A stretch of 64,000 bases of DNA from BAIKAL-G1 sp943369525. Lineage in GTDB: Bacteria > Cyanobacteriota > Cyanobacteriia > PCC-6307 > Cyanobiaceae. The notes below the pieces were generated by a model. The model ran no database searches. It had not been told where the DNA came from and saw nothing but the letters and a program-made list of their open reading frames with translations. Position 1 is the stretch's first letter. Every line of letters starts with the position of its first letter. Of the stretch, positions 35,175-43,672 are shown one piece after another. The translations under genes and the position numbers were made by a program. Location of the stretch: the NCBI GenBank assembly GCA_943369525.1, contig CALRNL020000006.1, positions 1 to 64,000 on the forward strand. Reading direction: 5' to 3'.

Positions 35175-38144
35175 ATGACCCAGGCCCCTTCCCATCCCCT
35201 ACTGAGGGACCATCCAGCCTTTGTCGCCCTCTCAGCCCCGGCCCAACGGCGTCTCCAGGAGAGCAGCAGCCAGCGCAGCTATGGCCCGGGCCAGCTGCTC
35301 TGCAGCGGGGCCCTGATCCCCAGCGAGTTGCTGCTGATCGTCTCCGGTGAGGCCCGACTCCTGGCGCGCATGGACGGGCGCCTGCGCACGGTCGCCAAAT
35401 TGGGACCCGGCGAACTGGTGGGCCTGGCCTCCTTGTTGCGGGCCTCCCCCTGCGAAGAGGTGAGCGCCTCCCTTGGGGTTGAGGTGATCGCCCTGCCGGA
35501 TGCCCTGGTGCTGGAGCTGCTTCAGAACGAGCAGGGCTTTGCCGCCTGGTGCGCCGACCACCTGTTCACCGCCGAATTGGTCGCCCTGATTGCCCTCCAG
35601 CTGGAGCGCCACCCCCAGGGCTCGGCCTCCCTGCCCAGGTTGCTGGCCAAGGGCCAGGAGGGTGCCCGGCTGGTGCCAGCCACCCAGGCCGGCCTGGCCG
35701 AGCTCCCCGCTGGCATGCAGGTGCTGGTTGCCAGCCACAACGTCGAATCCCACCCCCTCGGCGCCCGGCTGGATCCGGCCGGTGAGGTGCCCACTAGCCT
35801 GCCCCCCTTGCCGCCCCGCCTCATCGCCCTGCCGGCCGACCTCTTTGAACCGGTGAACGGCCCGGCCCCTGGATCCGATCCCAACGGCCCAGCTGAATTG
35901 GGCTCCGCCGACGGCGCTGGCGAGGAGCCGGCGACCTATGCCGAAGCCGTGGCCCTGCCTCCCCTGGCTTCGGGCCTGGATCTGGGTCAGCGGGATCGGC
36001 CCAACTTCACCCTGCTGCGGGGCAATGGCCCCCTCGAGGAAACCCTGGCCTGCTTCCAGATGCTGGCCGCCGAATTGAAACTGCCCTTCCGGCGCGATGC
36101 GATCGACAAGATCCTGCGCGATGCCCTGCGCCGCGGCCAGACCCCCGACCTGCAGCTCTGCGGCAACATCGCCGCCTTGATGGGCCTGCATGTCAGTGGC
36201 GTCAAGGTGCCCGCTAACCAGGGAACCCGCCTACAAACCCCCGCCCTAATCCCCTGGCAGGGGGGATTTGCGGTAGTGCGCAGCTCCAACGCCCGCGGCC
36301 TGTTGCTCGCCTCCCCACGGGAGGGCTGGATTGAACTCGGGCCCCTACAAATTGAGGAGTCCTTCCCCGAGGGCATCGAATTGCTGCTGCTGGAGCGCAG
36401 CAACAGCAGCCAGGAACAACGCTTCAACTTCAGCTGGTTCTGGCCGGCCCTAACGCGCTACCGCGGCGTACTCACCCAGGTGTTGATCGCCTCGTTTGTG
36501 GTGCAGCTGTTCAGCCTGGCCAACCCCTTGCTCATTCAGGTGATCATCGACAAGGTGATCAACCAGCGCAGCCTCGACACCCTGCAGGTGCTCGGTTTTG
36601 CCCTGGTGGTCGTCACCCTGATGGAGGGGGTTATTGGCGCGCTTCGTACCTTCCTGTTTACCGAAACCACTAATCGCATCGACCTGCGGCTGGGGTCGGA
36701 GGTGATCGACCACCTGCTACGCCTACCGCTCAGCTACTTCGATCGTCGACCGGTGGGGGAACTGGGCACCCGCATCGCCGAACTCGAAAAGATCCGCAGC
36801 TTCCTCACCGGCCAGGCCCTGACCACCTTGCTGGATACGGCCTTCTCGGTGATCTACATCGTCGTGATGCTGTTCTACAGCCTGTTGCTCACGGCCATTG
36901 CCCTCAGTGTGTTGCCCATCCAAATCGGCCTCACAATCATCGGAGCGCCCCTGTTTAGGCGTCAGTATCGTGATGCTGCCCAGGAAAATGCCCGCACCCA
37001 AAGTCACTTGGTAGAGGTGCTTACGGGCATCCAAACGGTGAAAGCCCAGAACGTGGAGATGATCAGCCGTTGGAAATGGCAAGACTTCTACACAAAATAC
37101 ATCTCGCGTACCTTTGAGAAAACGATCACCGGTACGGCCCTCTCCGAAACCTCCCAGGTCCTGCAGAAGCTCTCCCAGCTGTTAGTGCTTTGGGTGGGCG
37201 CCACCCTGGTACTCAATGGCGAGATGAGCCTGGGCCAGCTGATCGCTTTCCGCATCATTTCGGGCTATGTCACCCAGCCCCTGCTGCGGCTCTCCAGCAT
37301 CTGGCAAAACATCCAGGAGCTGAAGGTTTCGTTTGAACGCCTCGCCGACGTGGTCGATACCCCTGAAGAATCCGACGACAGCGATAAGCAGAAGATCCCC
37401 CTGCCCCCGATCAAGGGAGAAGTGACATTCGAGGATCTCTGCTTTTCCTTCAATCCCTCGGCGGCCCAGGTGCTCAGGCACATTGATCTGGTCATCCCTG
37501 CAGGCACCTTTGTGGGGGTCGTGGGCCAGAGTGGTAGTGGCAAGAGCACCCTCACCAAGATGTTGCCGCGTCTCTATAACCCGAGCACCGGCCGCATCCT
37601 CATCGATGGCTATGACATCGACAAGGTGGAGCTCTATTCCCTGCGCCGCCAGATCGGCATGGTGCCCCAGGAGCCCTTGCTATTCAGTGGCTCCGTGGCT
37701 GAGAACATCGCCCTCACCGATCCTGATGCCAGCAGCGACGCGATCGTGGAGGCGGCGCGCCTGGCCTGCGCCCATGACTTCATCATGGAACTCCCCAGTG
37801 GCTATAGCAGTGGGGTAGGGGAACGGGGCGCCGGCCTGTCCGGGGGCCAACGCCAACGGCTCGCCCTGGCCAGGACCCTGCTCAGCAATCCCCGCCTGCT
37901 GATTCTTGATGAGGCCACCAGCGCCCTCGACTACGACACCGAACGGCGGGTCTGCGACAACCTGCTCGACAACCTCGACCACTGCACTGTCTTCTTCATC
38001 ACCCACCGACTCTCAACCATTCGCCGCGCCAAATTGATCGTGATGATGCACGAAGGCGCCATCGTTGAAACCGGCACCCACGATGAGCTGATGGAACGCC
38101 GCGGCCGCTACTACGCCCTTTACTGCCAACAGGAGGTTGTCTGA
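35175..38144 (+). CDS. type I secretion ABC transporter with cNMP-binding-like N-terminus
   Basis: A 989-residue HlyB-like exporter. Domains in order: a cyclic-nucleotide-binding-like domain (LLLIVSGEARLLARMDGRLR, residues ~20-150), a Pro-rich linker, a C39-like domain without the catalytic cysteine box (FQMLAAELKLPFRRDAI), six membrane helices (~residues 420-730) and an ATPase domain with GQSGSGKST, LSGGQRQRLALAR and LLILDEATSALD. It would power export of an RTX-type or similar substrate with the HlyD protein next door and an outer-membrane TolC encoded elsewhere. ATG 35175 preferred; an in-frame TTG at 35058 exists. No substrate gene is visible. Confidence 0.88.
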   Translation: MTQAPSHPLLRDHPAFVALSAPAQRRLQESSSQRSYGPGQLLCSGALIPSELLLIVSGEARLLARMDGRLRTVAKLGPGELVGLASLLRASPCEEVSASLGVEVIALPDALVLELLQNEQGFAAWCADHLFTAELVALIALQLERHPQGSASLPRLLAKGQEGARLVPATQAGLAELPAGMQVLVASHNVESHPLGARLDPAGEVPTSLPPLPPRLIALPADLFEPVNGPAPGSDPNGPAELGSADGAGEEPATYAEAVALPPLASGLDLGQRDRPNFTLLRGNGPLEETLACFQMLAAELKLPFRRDAIDKILRDALRRGQTPDLQLCGNIAALMGLHVSGVKVPANQGTRLQTPALIPWQGGFAVVRSSNARGLLLASPREGWIELGPLQIEESFPEGIELLLLERSNSSQEQRFNFSWFWPALTRYRGVLTQVLIASFVVQLFSLANPLLIQVIIDKVINQRSLDTLQVLGFALVVVTLMEGVIGALRTFLFTETTNRIDLRLGSEVIDHLLRLPLSYFDRRPVGELGTRIAELEKIRSFLTGQALTTLLDTAFSVIYIVVMLFYSLLLTAIALSVLPIQIGLTIIGAPLFRRQYRDAAQENARTQSHLVEVLTGIQTVKAQNVEMISRWKWQDFYTKYISRTFEKTITGTALSETSQVLQKLSQLLVLWVGATLVLNGEMSLGQLIAFRIISGYVTQPLLRLSSIWQNIQELKVSFERLADVVDTPEESDDSDKQKIPLPPIKGEVTFEDLCFSFNPSAAQVLRHIDLVIPAGTFVGVVGQSGSGKSTLTKMLPRLYNPSTGRILIDGYDIDKVELYSLRRQIGMVPQEPLLFSGSVAENIALTDPDASSDAIVEAARLACAHDFIMELPSGYSSGVGERGAGLSGGQRQRLALARTLLSNPRLLILDEATSALDYDTERRVCDNLLDNLDHCTVFFITHRLSTIRRAKLIVMMHEGAIVETGTHDELMERRGRYYALYCQQEVV

Positions 38145-39307
38145 TGTCCCAAGCGAATAAGCCCGGCGCAATCGTGCGCGCCGCCCAGAATGCCTTGGAA
38201 AGACGGGTGCAAAGCAGCCATGAAGAAATGGTGTTGCAGCAATCCAACTTTCTGGCCAAAGCAATCACTTGGGCCCTAATCGCCACCACCGGCTCGGCCC
38301 TAGCTTGGCTGGCCTTTGCCAAAACCGATGAGGTACTGATAGCCACCGGCAAGCTCCAACCGATCGGCGATGTCAAGGTGGTGCAGATGCCCGTGGGTGG
38401 CGTTCTCGACACCATGCTGGTGAAGGATGGGGAGCGGGTGAAAAAGGGCCAGGTGTTGCTGCGGCTCGATAACGAGGCCAGCCTGGATCGGCAGGCCCGC
38501 ACGAGGCAGTCGATTGCGGCCAAGGAGCAGCAGCTGGTCCTCAAAAAAGTTGAGCTGGATCGCTACCTCAATCTCAATGAGACAGAGCAGGCCGTTCTCC
38601 GGCAAAATTTAGCCCTGGAAAAGGAGATTCTCGATCGTCTTGAGTCCCTTAAAAAAGTCGGGGCTTCGGCCGAACTCCAATACCTGCAACAGCGCAATAA
38701 GGTGCGTGAGGTCGAAGGCGATATCGCCAAGAGTCGCGTGGATCGTTTGCGGCAGCTAGCGATTCTGCAACAGGCCGTCGAACAGCTCAATGGCGAATTG
38801 GCTGATTTGCGCAGCAAGCTCACCGAACTGGATGTCAACATCCGCTACCAGGACATCCGCTCGCCCGTGGATGGGGTGGTGTTTGATCTCAAGCCCACGG
38901 GTGTGGGCTTTGTGGCCCAAGGTAGTGAGCCGGTGATGAAAATCGTGCCCTATGAAGCCCTTCAGGCCAAGGTGGAAATTGAAAGCAGGGACATCGGCTT
39001 TGTACGCCTAGGCAAGCCCGTGGACATCAGCATTGACTCCTTCCCCTCCCATGACTTCGGCGTGGTGGAGGGCACAGTGAAATCGGTGGGATCGGACGCC
39101 CTGCCCCCCGATGAGCAGCACAAAACCTATCGATTCCCGGCGATGATTGCCCTCAATTCACAGCAATTAAAGCTGAAATCTGGGGTAAAATTACCCCTGC
39201 AGGTGGGCATGTCTCTCACGGCCAACATCAAGCTGCGCAAGGTGACCTGGTTGCAGCTTCTGCTTGGCGAATTCAAGGACAAAACCGATTCCTTGAAACA
39301 GCTCTAA
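38144..39307 (+). CDS. HlyD-family membrane fusion protein
   Basis: A 387-residue periplasmic adaptor. One N-terminal transmembrane segment (ITWALIATTGSALAWLAFAK), a split lipoyl/barrel-sandwich domain (VVQMPVGGVLDTMLVKDGER and VDGVVFDLKPTGVGFVAQG), a coiled-coil hairpin between them (~residues 110-225) and a C-terminal beta domain (LPLQVGMSLTANIKLRKVTW). Its ATG shares one base with the stop of the ABC transporter gene, so the two form an operon ending at the terminator 39330-39366. Confidence 0.93.
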   Translation: MSQANKPGAIVRAAQNALERRVQSSHEEMVLQQSNFLAKAITWALIATTGSALAWLAFAKTDEVLIATGKLQPIGDVKVVQMPVGGVLDTMLVKDGERVKKGQVLLRLDNEASLDRQARTRQSIAAKEQQLVLKKVELDRYLNLNETEQAVLRQNLALEKEILDRLESLKKVGASAELQYLQQRNKVREVEGDIAKSRVDRLRQLAILQQAVEQLNGELADLRSKLTELDVNIRYQDIRSPVDGVVFDLKPTGVGFVAQGSEPVMKIVPYEALQAKVEIESRDIGFVRLGKPVDISIDSFPSHDFGVVEGTVKSVGSDALPPDEQHKTYRFPAMIALNSQQLKLKSGVKLPLQVGMSLTANIKLRKVTWLQLLLGEFKDKTDSLKQL

Positions 39308-39329
39308 TAACCTTGGCCAAGGCCCAACT

Positions 39330-39366
39330 CCCAGGGAATCCTGCGCGGATTGCCTGGGTTTTTTTT
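39330..39366 (+). terminator. Rho-independent terminator of the secretion operon
   Basis: A 12-bp stem with one mismatch (CCCAGGGAATCC / GGATTGCCTGGG), five-base loop, then eight T, 22 bp after the hlyD-like stop codon. Confidence 0.9.
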
Positions 39367-39438
39367 GGCTTAGGCCATGCCCCTGCCATCGATTCGTTAG
39401 CCCCTCGGGCCCAGGGCCGATGGCCTGGCAGCAGACCC

Positions 39439-39717
39439 TCAGAGCTGGATCGCCTGCCCATCCTCGAAACACCAAACCCAGCGCTCACCCGGTTCAATGC
39501 CCCGCATCAGCTTGTGGCCCGTTTGGCGGTAGTGGCCGGTGGCATGGCGGTTCTTGGAGGAATCGCAGCAGCCGACATGGCCACATTCCAGGCATAGGCG
39601 CAGGTGCAGCCAGCTATCGCCCAGGTCCAGGCACTCCTGGCAAACGTGCTGGGCCGGTTCCGGCAGTTCCGTGATCGCGGCCAGGTGCTCGCAGGGGCGG
39701 CGTCCGGAAGGGGCCAT
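39439..39717 (-). CDS. UBP-type zinc-finger protein, 92 aa
   Basis: A 92-residue single-domain protein with the ordered zinc ligands of the ZnF-UBP fold: PCEHL, VCQECLDLGDSWLHLRLCLECGH split by short loops, GCCDSSKNRHATGHYRQTGH. In eukaryotes the domain binds the ubiquitin C-terminus; in bacteria its role is unknown and ubiquitin binding cannot be assumed. The start is ATG at 39717. The gene is monocistronic by spacing. Confidence 0.85.
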   Translation of the reverse strand: MAPSGRRPCEHLAAITELPEPAQHVCQECLDLGDSWLHLRLCLECGHVGCCDSSKNRHATGHYRQTGHKLMRGIEPGERWVWCFEDGQAIQL

Positions 39718-39864
39718 TAGGGATAGGGCAGGACTTTGGGGTCCATTGAAGCGTGGATCCCAAGCATGGGGCCGGGCTGGCTCCCTGGGGCAGGCTCCGG
39801 CCCCGTCGAACGGGCAGGCCTCAAGGGACGTTTAGCTTGGGATCAGGCAAGCTTCACCCCAGGG

Positions 39865-40269
39865 ATGCAACCCGTTCACCCGGCCCAGCCCCAGGCCCCC
39901 AAGGGGCTGGCCTGGCAGTGCATCAGCGGCTGCGGCGCCTGCTGCCGGCTCGATCCGGGCGAACGGCCCGAGGCCCTCGAGGCCCTGGACCCAGAGGAGC
40001 AGGAGATCTACCTCTCGATGGTGGGGGCCGATGGCTGGTGCCGCCATTACGACACGGGCAGCCAGCGCTGCCGCATCTATGAAACCCGGCCGAGGTTTTG
40101 CCGCGTCACCAACCTGGCCAGCATTTTTGAGGTGCCTGAGGCGGAAGCCAATGGCTTTGCGATCGCCTGCTGTCGCCAACAGATCCGCAGCGAACACGGC
40201 GGCCGTGGCAGGGTGCTGAGGCGGTTTGAGCGGGCCCAGCGCCAGCCGCCTTCCCCCTCCCAAGCCTGA
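39865..40269 (+). CDS. YkgJ-family cysteine-cluster protein
   Basis: A 134-residue protein with the YkgJ pattern: CISGCGACCRLDPGERPEAL, then DGWCRHYDTGSQRCRIYETR and RPRFCRVTN, which together form a predicted metal (Zn or FeS) binding cluster. Function is unknown; family members are linked to metal or FeS handling. The ATG at 39865 was chosen because upstream residues are not conserved-looking. It is followed after 35 bp by two exchanger genes. Confidence 0.82.
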   Translation: MQPVHPAQPQAPKGLAWQCISGCGACCRLDPGERPEALEALDPEEQEIYLSMVGADGWCRHYDTGSQRCRIYETRPRFCRVTNLASIFEVPEAEANGFAIACCRQQIRSEHGGRGRVLRRFERAQRQPPSPSQA

Positions 40270-40304
40270 ACCTTTCCAGCCCCTTTCCCGCCCGCCACCG
40301 CTCC

Positions 40305-40781
40305 ATGGCCATGGATCCCCAGCCCGCTGCCAGCGCCCCTGAAGGAGTGGCCAGCCCCGAGACCGGGCCAGTAGCAAGCGGGGTCTCGGCTAGCGGGGTC
40401 TCGGAAAACGGGGTTTCGGCTAGCGGAGTTTCGGCAAGCAGCGATCCCGCCCCAGAGGCCAACGCCGACCAGAGCACCTTTCTGTCGGTATTTCTGGCCA
40501 CCTTCAGCACCGTCTTCCTGGCGGAACTGGGCGACAAGACCCAGCTGGCCGCCCTGCTGCTCTCGGCCGAATCGGGCCGGCCGGTGATCGTGTTCTTCGG
40601 AGCCTCCCTGGCCCTGATCTGCTCCAGCCTGGTGGGGGTGCTCCTCGGCCGCTGGCTAGCCCGCTTCATCCCCGCCCAGATGCTGGAACGGCTGGCGGGC
40701 CTCTTGATGGTGGCCCTAGGCCTGTGGCTGGGGCGCCAGGCGGTGCTGAGCTTCCTGCCCGCCAGTCCCCCCCTGGCCTAA
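40305..40781 (+). CDS. hemi-manganese exchanger, GDT1/TMEM165 family (first half)
   Basis: A 158-residue membrane protein with one GDT1/UPF0016 unit of three helices: FLAELGDKTQLAALLLSAE contains the ExGDK(T) motif that binds the cation. Full exchangers have two such units; here each is a separate gene, as in the Hmx1/Hmx2 pair of Anabaena, which move Mn2+ across a membrane. The first ~50 residues are a soluble extension with pentapeptide repeats (SGVSA-type), not part of the family. The second half lies 46 bp downstream. Confidence 0.88.
   Translation: MAMDPQPAASAPEGVASPETGPVASGVSASGVSENGVSASGVSASSDPAPEANADQSTFLSVFLATFSTVFLAELGDKTQLAALLLSAESGRPVIVFFGASLALICSSLVGVLLGRWLARFIPAQMLERLAGLLMVALGLWLGRQAVLSFLPASPPLA
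40374..40433 (+). repeat. 15-bp tandem repeat in exchanger N-terminus
   Basis: Four in-frame 15-bp units at 40374, 40389, 40404 and 40419, close to GCTAGCGGGGTCTCG, encoding ASGVS/ENGVS. The GCTAGC core recurs in the ubiX repeat at 44332-44391. Confidence 0.9.
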
Positions 40782-40827
40782 CCGCCCGACCCTCCCCGCT
40801 TCAGCCAGTCCTGCCGCAGATCCGACC

Positions 40828-41124
40828 TTGGAATTTCCCCTATTGGTCTCCACCTTTGCCACGGTCTTCCTGGCCGAACTAGGTGATAAGACCCAGCTGG
40901 CCATCGTCACAATCAGCGGCACCTCCAACCGCAGCGGCGCCGTGTTTGGCGGCAGTGCCCTGGCGCTGGTGTTCGCCAGCCTTTTAGGCGCTGGCGCCGG
41001 CGGCTCCCTCTCCAGCGTGATCCCCGCCAATGCCCTGCAGCTGGCAGCCTCCGCGGGCTTTTTGGTGATCGGCCTGCGTCTTGTGATCAAGGCTGGCAAG
41101 GGCGAAGCTCCAGACCCTGCCTAG
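40828..41124 (+). CDS. hemi-manganese exchanger, GDT1/TMEM165 family (second half)
   Basis: A 98-residue protein consisting of one GDT1 unit: FATVFLAELGDKTQLAIVTI, a glycine-rich second helix (LGAGAGGSLSSVIP) and a third helix (AASAGFLVIGLRLVIKAG). It should pair with the preceding gene product to give the antiparallel six-helix exchanger. The start is TTG at 40828 (MEFPLLVSTF); no in-frame ATG precedes the first helix. Mn2+ as substrate is known for cyanobacterial family members, not proved here. Confidence 0.87.
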   Translation: MEFPLLVSTFATVFLAELGDKTQLAIVTISGTSNRSGAVFGGSALALVFASLLGAGAGGSLSSVIPANALQLAASAGFLVIGLRLVIKAGKGEAPDPA

Positions 41125-41283
41125 GGCCAGAAGGGCTAGCCCGGCTGGGGAGTTGGCCGGATTTGGGCCCCGGCGGCAGGCCGCCAACCCTTGGCTGCCT
41201 AGAGTTCTGGGAAATCTCCCCTCCCCCTGGGCAGCGCTACACGCCCCGGCGGGCGGGCTTACCCCGCTGCACCCCGTCTCCCG

Positions 41284-43668
41284 ATGAAGTTCTCGGTCGC
41301 TGACCTGCTCGACCAGCTCCCTGGCCAGGAGCCCCTACCGATCGCCAAGCTCGAAAAGGCACTCGGGCTCACCGAGGCGGGCGACCAGGCGCTGCTGCGC
41401 ATTGCCCTCACCGGCCTCGGTCGGGTTGGGGTGCTCGAAGAAGGCGACAACGGCATCACCCGCAGCCCTGACTCCGGGCTGATTGAGGCCCGCCTGCGCT
41501 GCAGCAGCAAGGGCTTCTGCTTTGCCCTGCGCGACGACGGCGACGAAGACATCTACATCCGGGACCACCAGCTCAACCACGCCTGGAATGGGGACCGGGT
41601 GCTGGTGCGCATCACCCGCGAGGGCGGTCGGCGCCGCTCGCCCGAGGGCAGCATCCAGTGCATCCTCAAGCGCCAAACCACCAGCCTGCTGGCCCAGGTG
41701 GAGCAACAGAACGACCGCCTCGTGGCCGTTCCCCTCGACGATCGCCTGCTCACCGCCCTGGAACTGCCCGCCGCCGATGCGGTGCACCTCAACCCCCCCG
41801 AGGAGGCGGTAGTGGAGGTGCGGATAGACCGCTACCCGGTGGCCCAACTGGCGCCCCAGGGCCACGTGGCCCGCAGCCTGGCGATCCATGCCGGTGAGGA
41901 AGCCGATCGCGACCTGCTACTCACCAAACATGGCCTGCACGACCGGCCAGCCGCGCCCCGCTCCAACCCGAAGGCCATCGCCGACAAGGACCGGGACGAT
42001 CTCACCGGCCTGCCCACCCTGGTGCTCGGCGGCTGGACGGGCACGAATGCGCCGATCCTGCCGGCCGTTTCCCTGGAGGAGGGCGAAACGGGCCTGCGCC
42101 TCTGGATCCATGCCCCGGCCGTGGCCGAACGGCTCAGCGCCGGGGGGCCACTGGATCTCTGGCTGCGGGAGCAGGCCGAAGCCCTCTGCGTCGGCCGGGC
42201 CTGGCTGCCCCTGTTGCCCAGCGCCCTCAGCAAGGCGGCGGCCTTCGCCCCGGGCCAGAGCGAAGCGGCCCTCTCGGTGGCCCTCGATCTCGACGCCGAT
42301 GGCGCCCTGCAGCATTTCCGCTTCTGCCGCAGCCGCATCCGGCCCGATGGACTAGTGGATGGGTCTGCCCTGGAGGCCCTCGCCGAGCGCAAACCCAAGA
42401 GCCGCACCCTGCCCGCGGCCCTCAAGGGCCTCAAGGACCAGCTCCCCCTGCTGGAGCGCCTGATCGCCCTGGCCGGCCAACTGCGCGACCGGCGTCTTGC
42501 GGCCGGCTCCCTCGATCTGGATCTGGCAACCCCCGCGATCGACAGCCTGGGGGACCTGCGGGCCCCCGATCCGGACCTGGCCCGGGAAGGCTGGCTGCCC
42601 CGCTTTGAGGCCCACCAGGCCACGGCCCTGCTGCGGGAACTGACCCTGCCGGCCCACCAGGCCCTGGGCCAGCATCTGGCGGCCCTGGAGCTGCCCGCCC
42701 TGTTCGCCACCAACCCGGCACCGGAGGTGGAGGACGTCAACGAGGTGGCCAAGGCCGCCCTGGCCCTGGAGATCCCCCTGGAGCTCTCTGCCGACGGCAA
42801 CGCCAGCGCCCAGGAGCTGGCCATGGCCTTCGCCGGCACCGACCGGGCCCGGGTGCTGCAGCAGCAACTCTGTGACACGGTGCGGCCCGTGGCCCTAGCC
42901 GCCGAACCGGGCCCTAACCAGCTCGCTGGCGAACCGCGCGCCCTGGCTCCCTGGTGTTTCGCCTCCCTGCACTACGCGGACCTCTGGAACCAACAGCTGT
43001 TGGTGTTGCTCCTGGCCGAAGGCAAGGACCGCCCCTCGGTGCGCCACAAGACCCGGGTTGACCTGGCCGCCGACAGCTGCCACGGCACGATCGACTGGCC
43101 CCTGCTGGCCCCCAGCCAGCTCAACCCTTACCAGGAGGCCCGCAGCGAGGCCCTGATCCAACGCCTCAATGGCCGCTCCCGTTTTGTCCAGGAGCTGCGG
43201 CTCGACAGCCTGGCCATGGCCCAGGCCCGGGAGGCCGAGCCCCTGGTCGGCCAAACCCTGCAGGGGGTGATCAGCGGTGTGCAGAGCTATGGCTTCTTTG
43301 TGGAGGTGCCCCCCAGCCAGGTGGAGGGCCTGGTCCATGTCAGTTCCCTGGTGGATGACTGGTACGAATACCGCTCCCGCCAAAACCGACTGGTGGGCCG
43401 CAAGAACCGCCGCACCTACATGCTCGGCGACCGGGTGGAGGTGGTGATCCAGAAGGTGGATGTGCTGCGCCACCAGATCGATCTCGCCGTGGTGCTCGCC
43501 GAAGACGATGGGGCGGAATCCGCTGCCGAAGGCAGCTCCGACGGCGCAACAGGGGCTCGCGCAACGGCGTTCGACCCCGAGTCCCCAGCTGATGCCAACG
43601 ACCAGGCCCCAGCTCCCGGTGCGGACGCCGGGGACAGCGCCCTGGCCGCCAGCCCCAACGAGGGCTGA
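41284..43668 (+). CDS. Zam-type RNB-domain protein, active site apparently lost
   Basis: A 794-residue RNase II/R-like protein as in cyanobacterial Zam (acetazolamide resistance). It has N-terminal cold-shock-like regions (GFCFALRDDGDEDIYIRDHQ), an RNB-like core from residue ~245, and a C-terminal S1 domain (LQGVISGVQSYGFFVEVPP). The RNB acidic cluster that binds Mg (DxxDxDD in active enzymes) is missing: the position before LWIHAPAVAERL reads GWTGTNAPILPAVSL. The usual TSPIRRYADL is SLHYADLWNQ. I infer an RNA-binding, probably non-hydrolytic protein. The last ~50 residues are an acidic low-complexity tail. ubiX starts 4 bp later. Confidence 0.85.
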   Translation: MKFSVADLLDQLPGQEPLPIAKLEKALGLTEAGDQALLRIALTGLGRVGVLEEGDNGITRSPDSGLIEARLRCSSKGFCFALRDDGDEDIYIRDHQLNHAWNGDRVLVRITREGGRRRSPEGSIQCILKRQTTSLLAQVEQQNDRLVAVPLDDRLLTALELPAADAVHLNPPEEAVVEVRIDRYPVAQLAPQGHVARSLAIHAGEEADRDLLLTKHGLHDRPAAPRSNPKAIADKDRDDLTGLPTLVLGGWTGTNAPILPAVSLEEGETGLRLWIHAPAVAERLSAGGPLDLWLREQAEALCVGRAWLPLLPSALSKAAAFAPGQSEAALSVALDLDADGALQHFRFCRSRIRPDGLVDGSALEALAERKPKSRTLPAALKGLKDQLPLLERLIALAGQLRDRRLAAGSLDLDLATPAIDSLGDLRAPDPDLAREGWLPRFEAHQATALLRELTLPAHQALGQHLAALELPALFATNPAPEVEDVNEVAKAALALEIPLELSADGNASAQELAMAFAGTDRARVLQQQLCDTVRPVALAAEPGPNQLAGEPRALAPWCFASLHYADLWNQQLLVLLLAEGKDRPSVRHKTRVDLAADSCHGTIDWPLLAPSQLNPYQEARSEALIQRLNGRSRFVQELRLDSLAMAQAREAEPLVGQTLQGVISGVQSYGFFVEVPPSQVEGLVHVSSLVDDWYEYRSRQNRLVGRKNRRTYMLGDRVEVVIQKVDVLRHQIDLAVVLAEDDGAESAAEGSSDGATGARATAFDPESPADANDQAPAPGADAGDSALAASPNEG

Positions 43669-43672
43669 CCCC

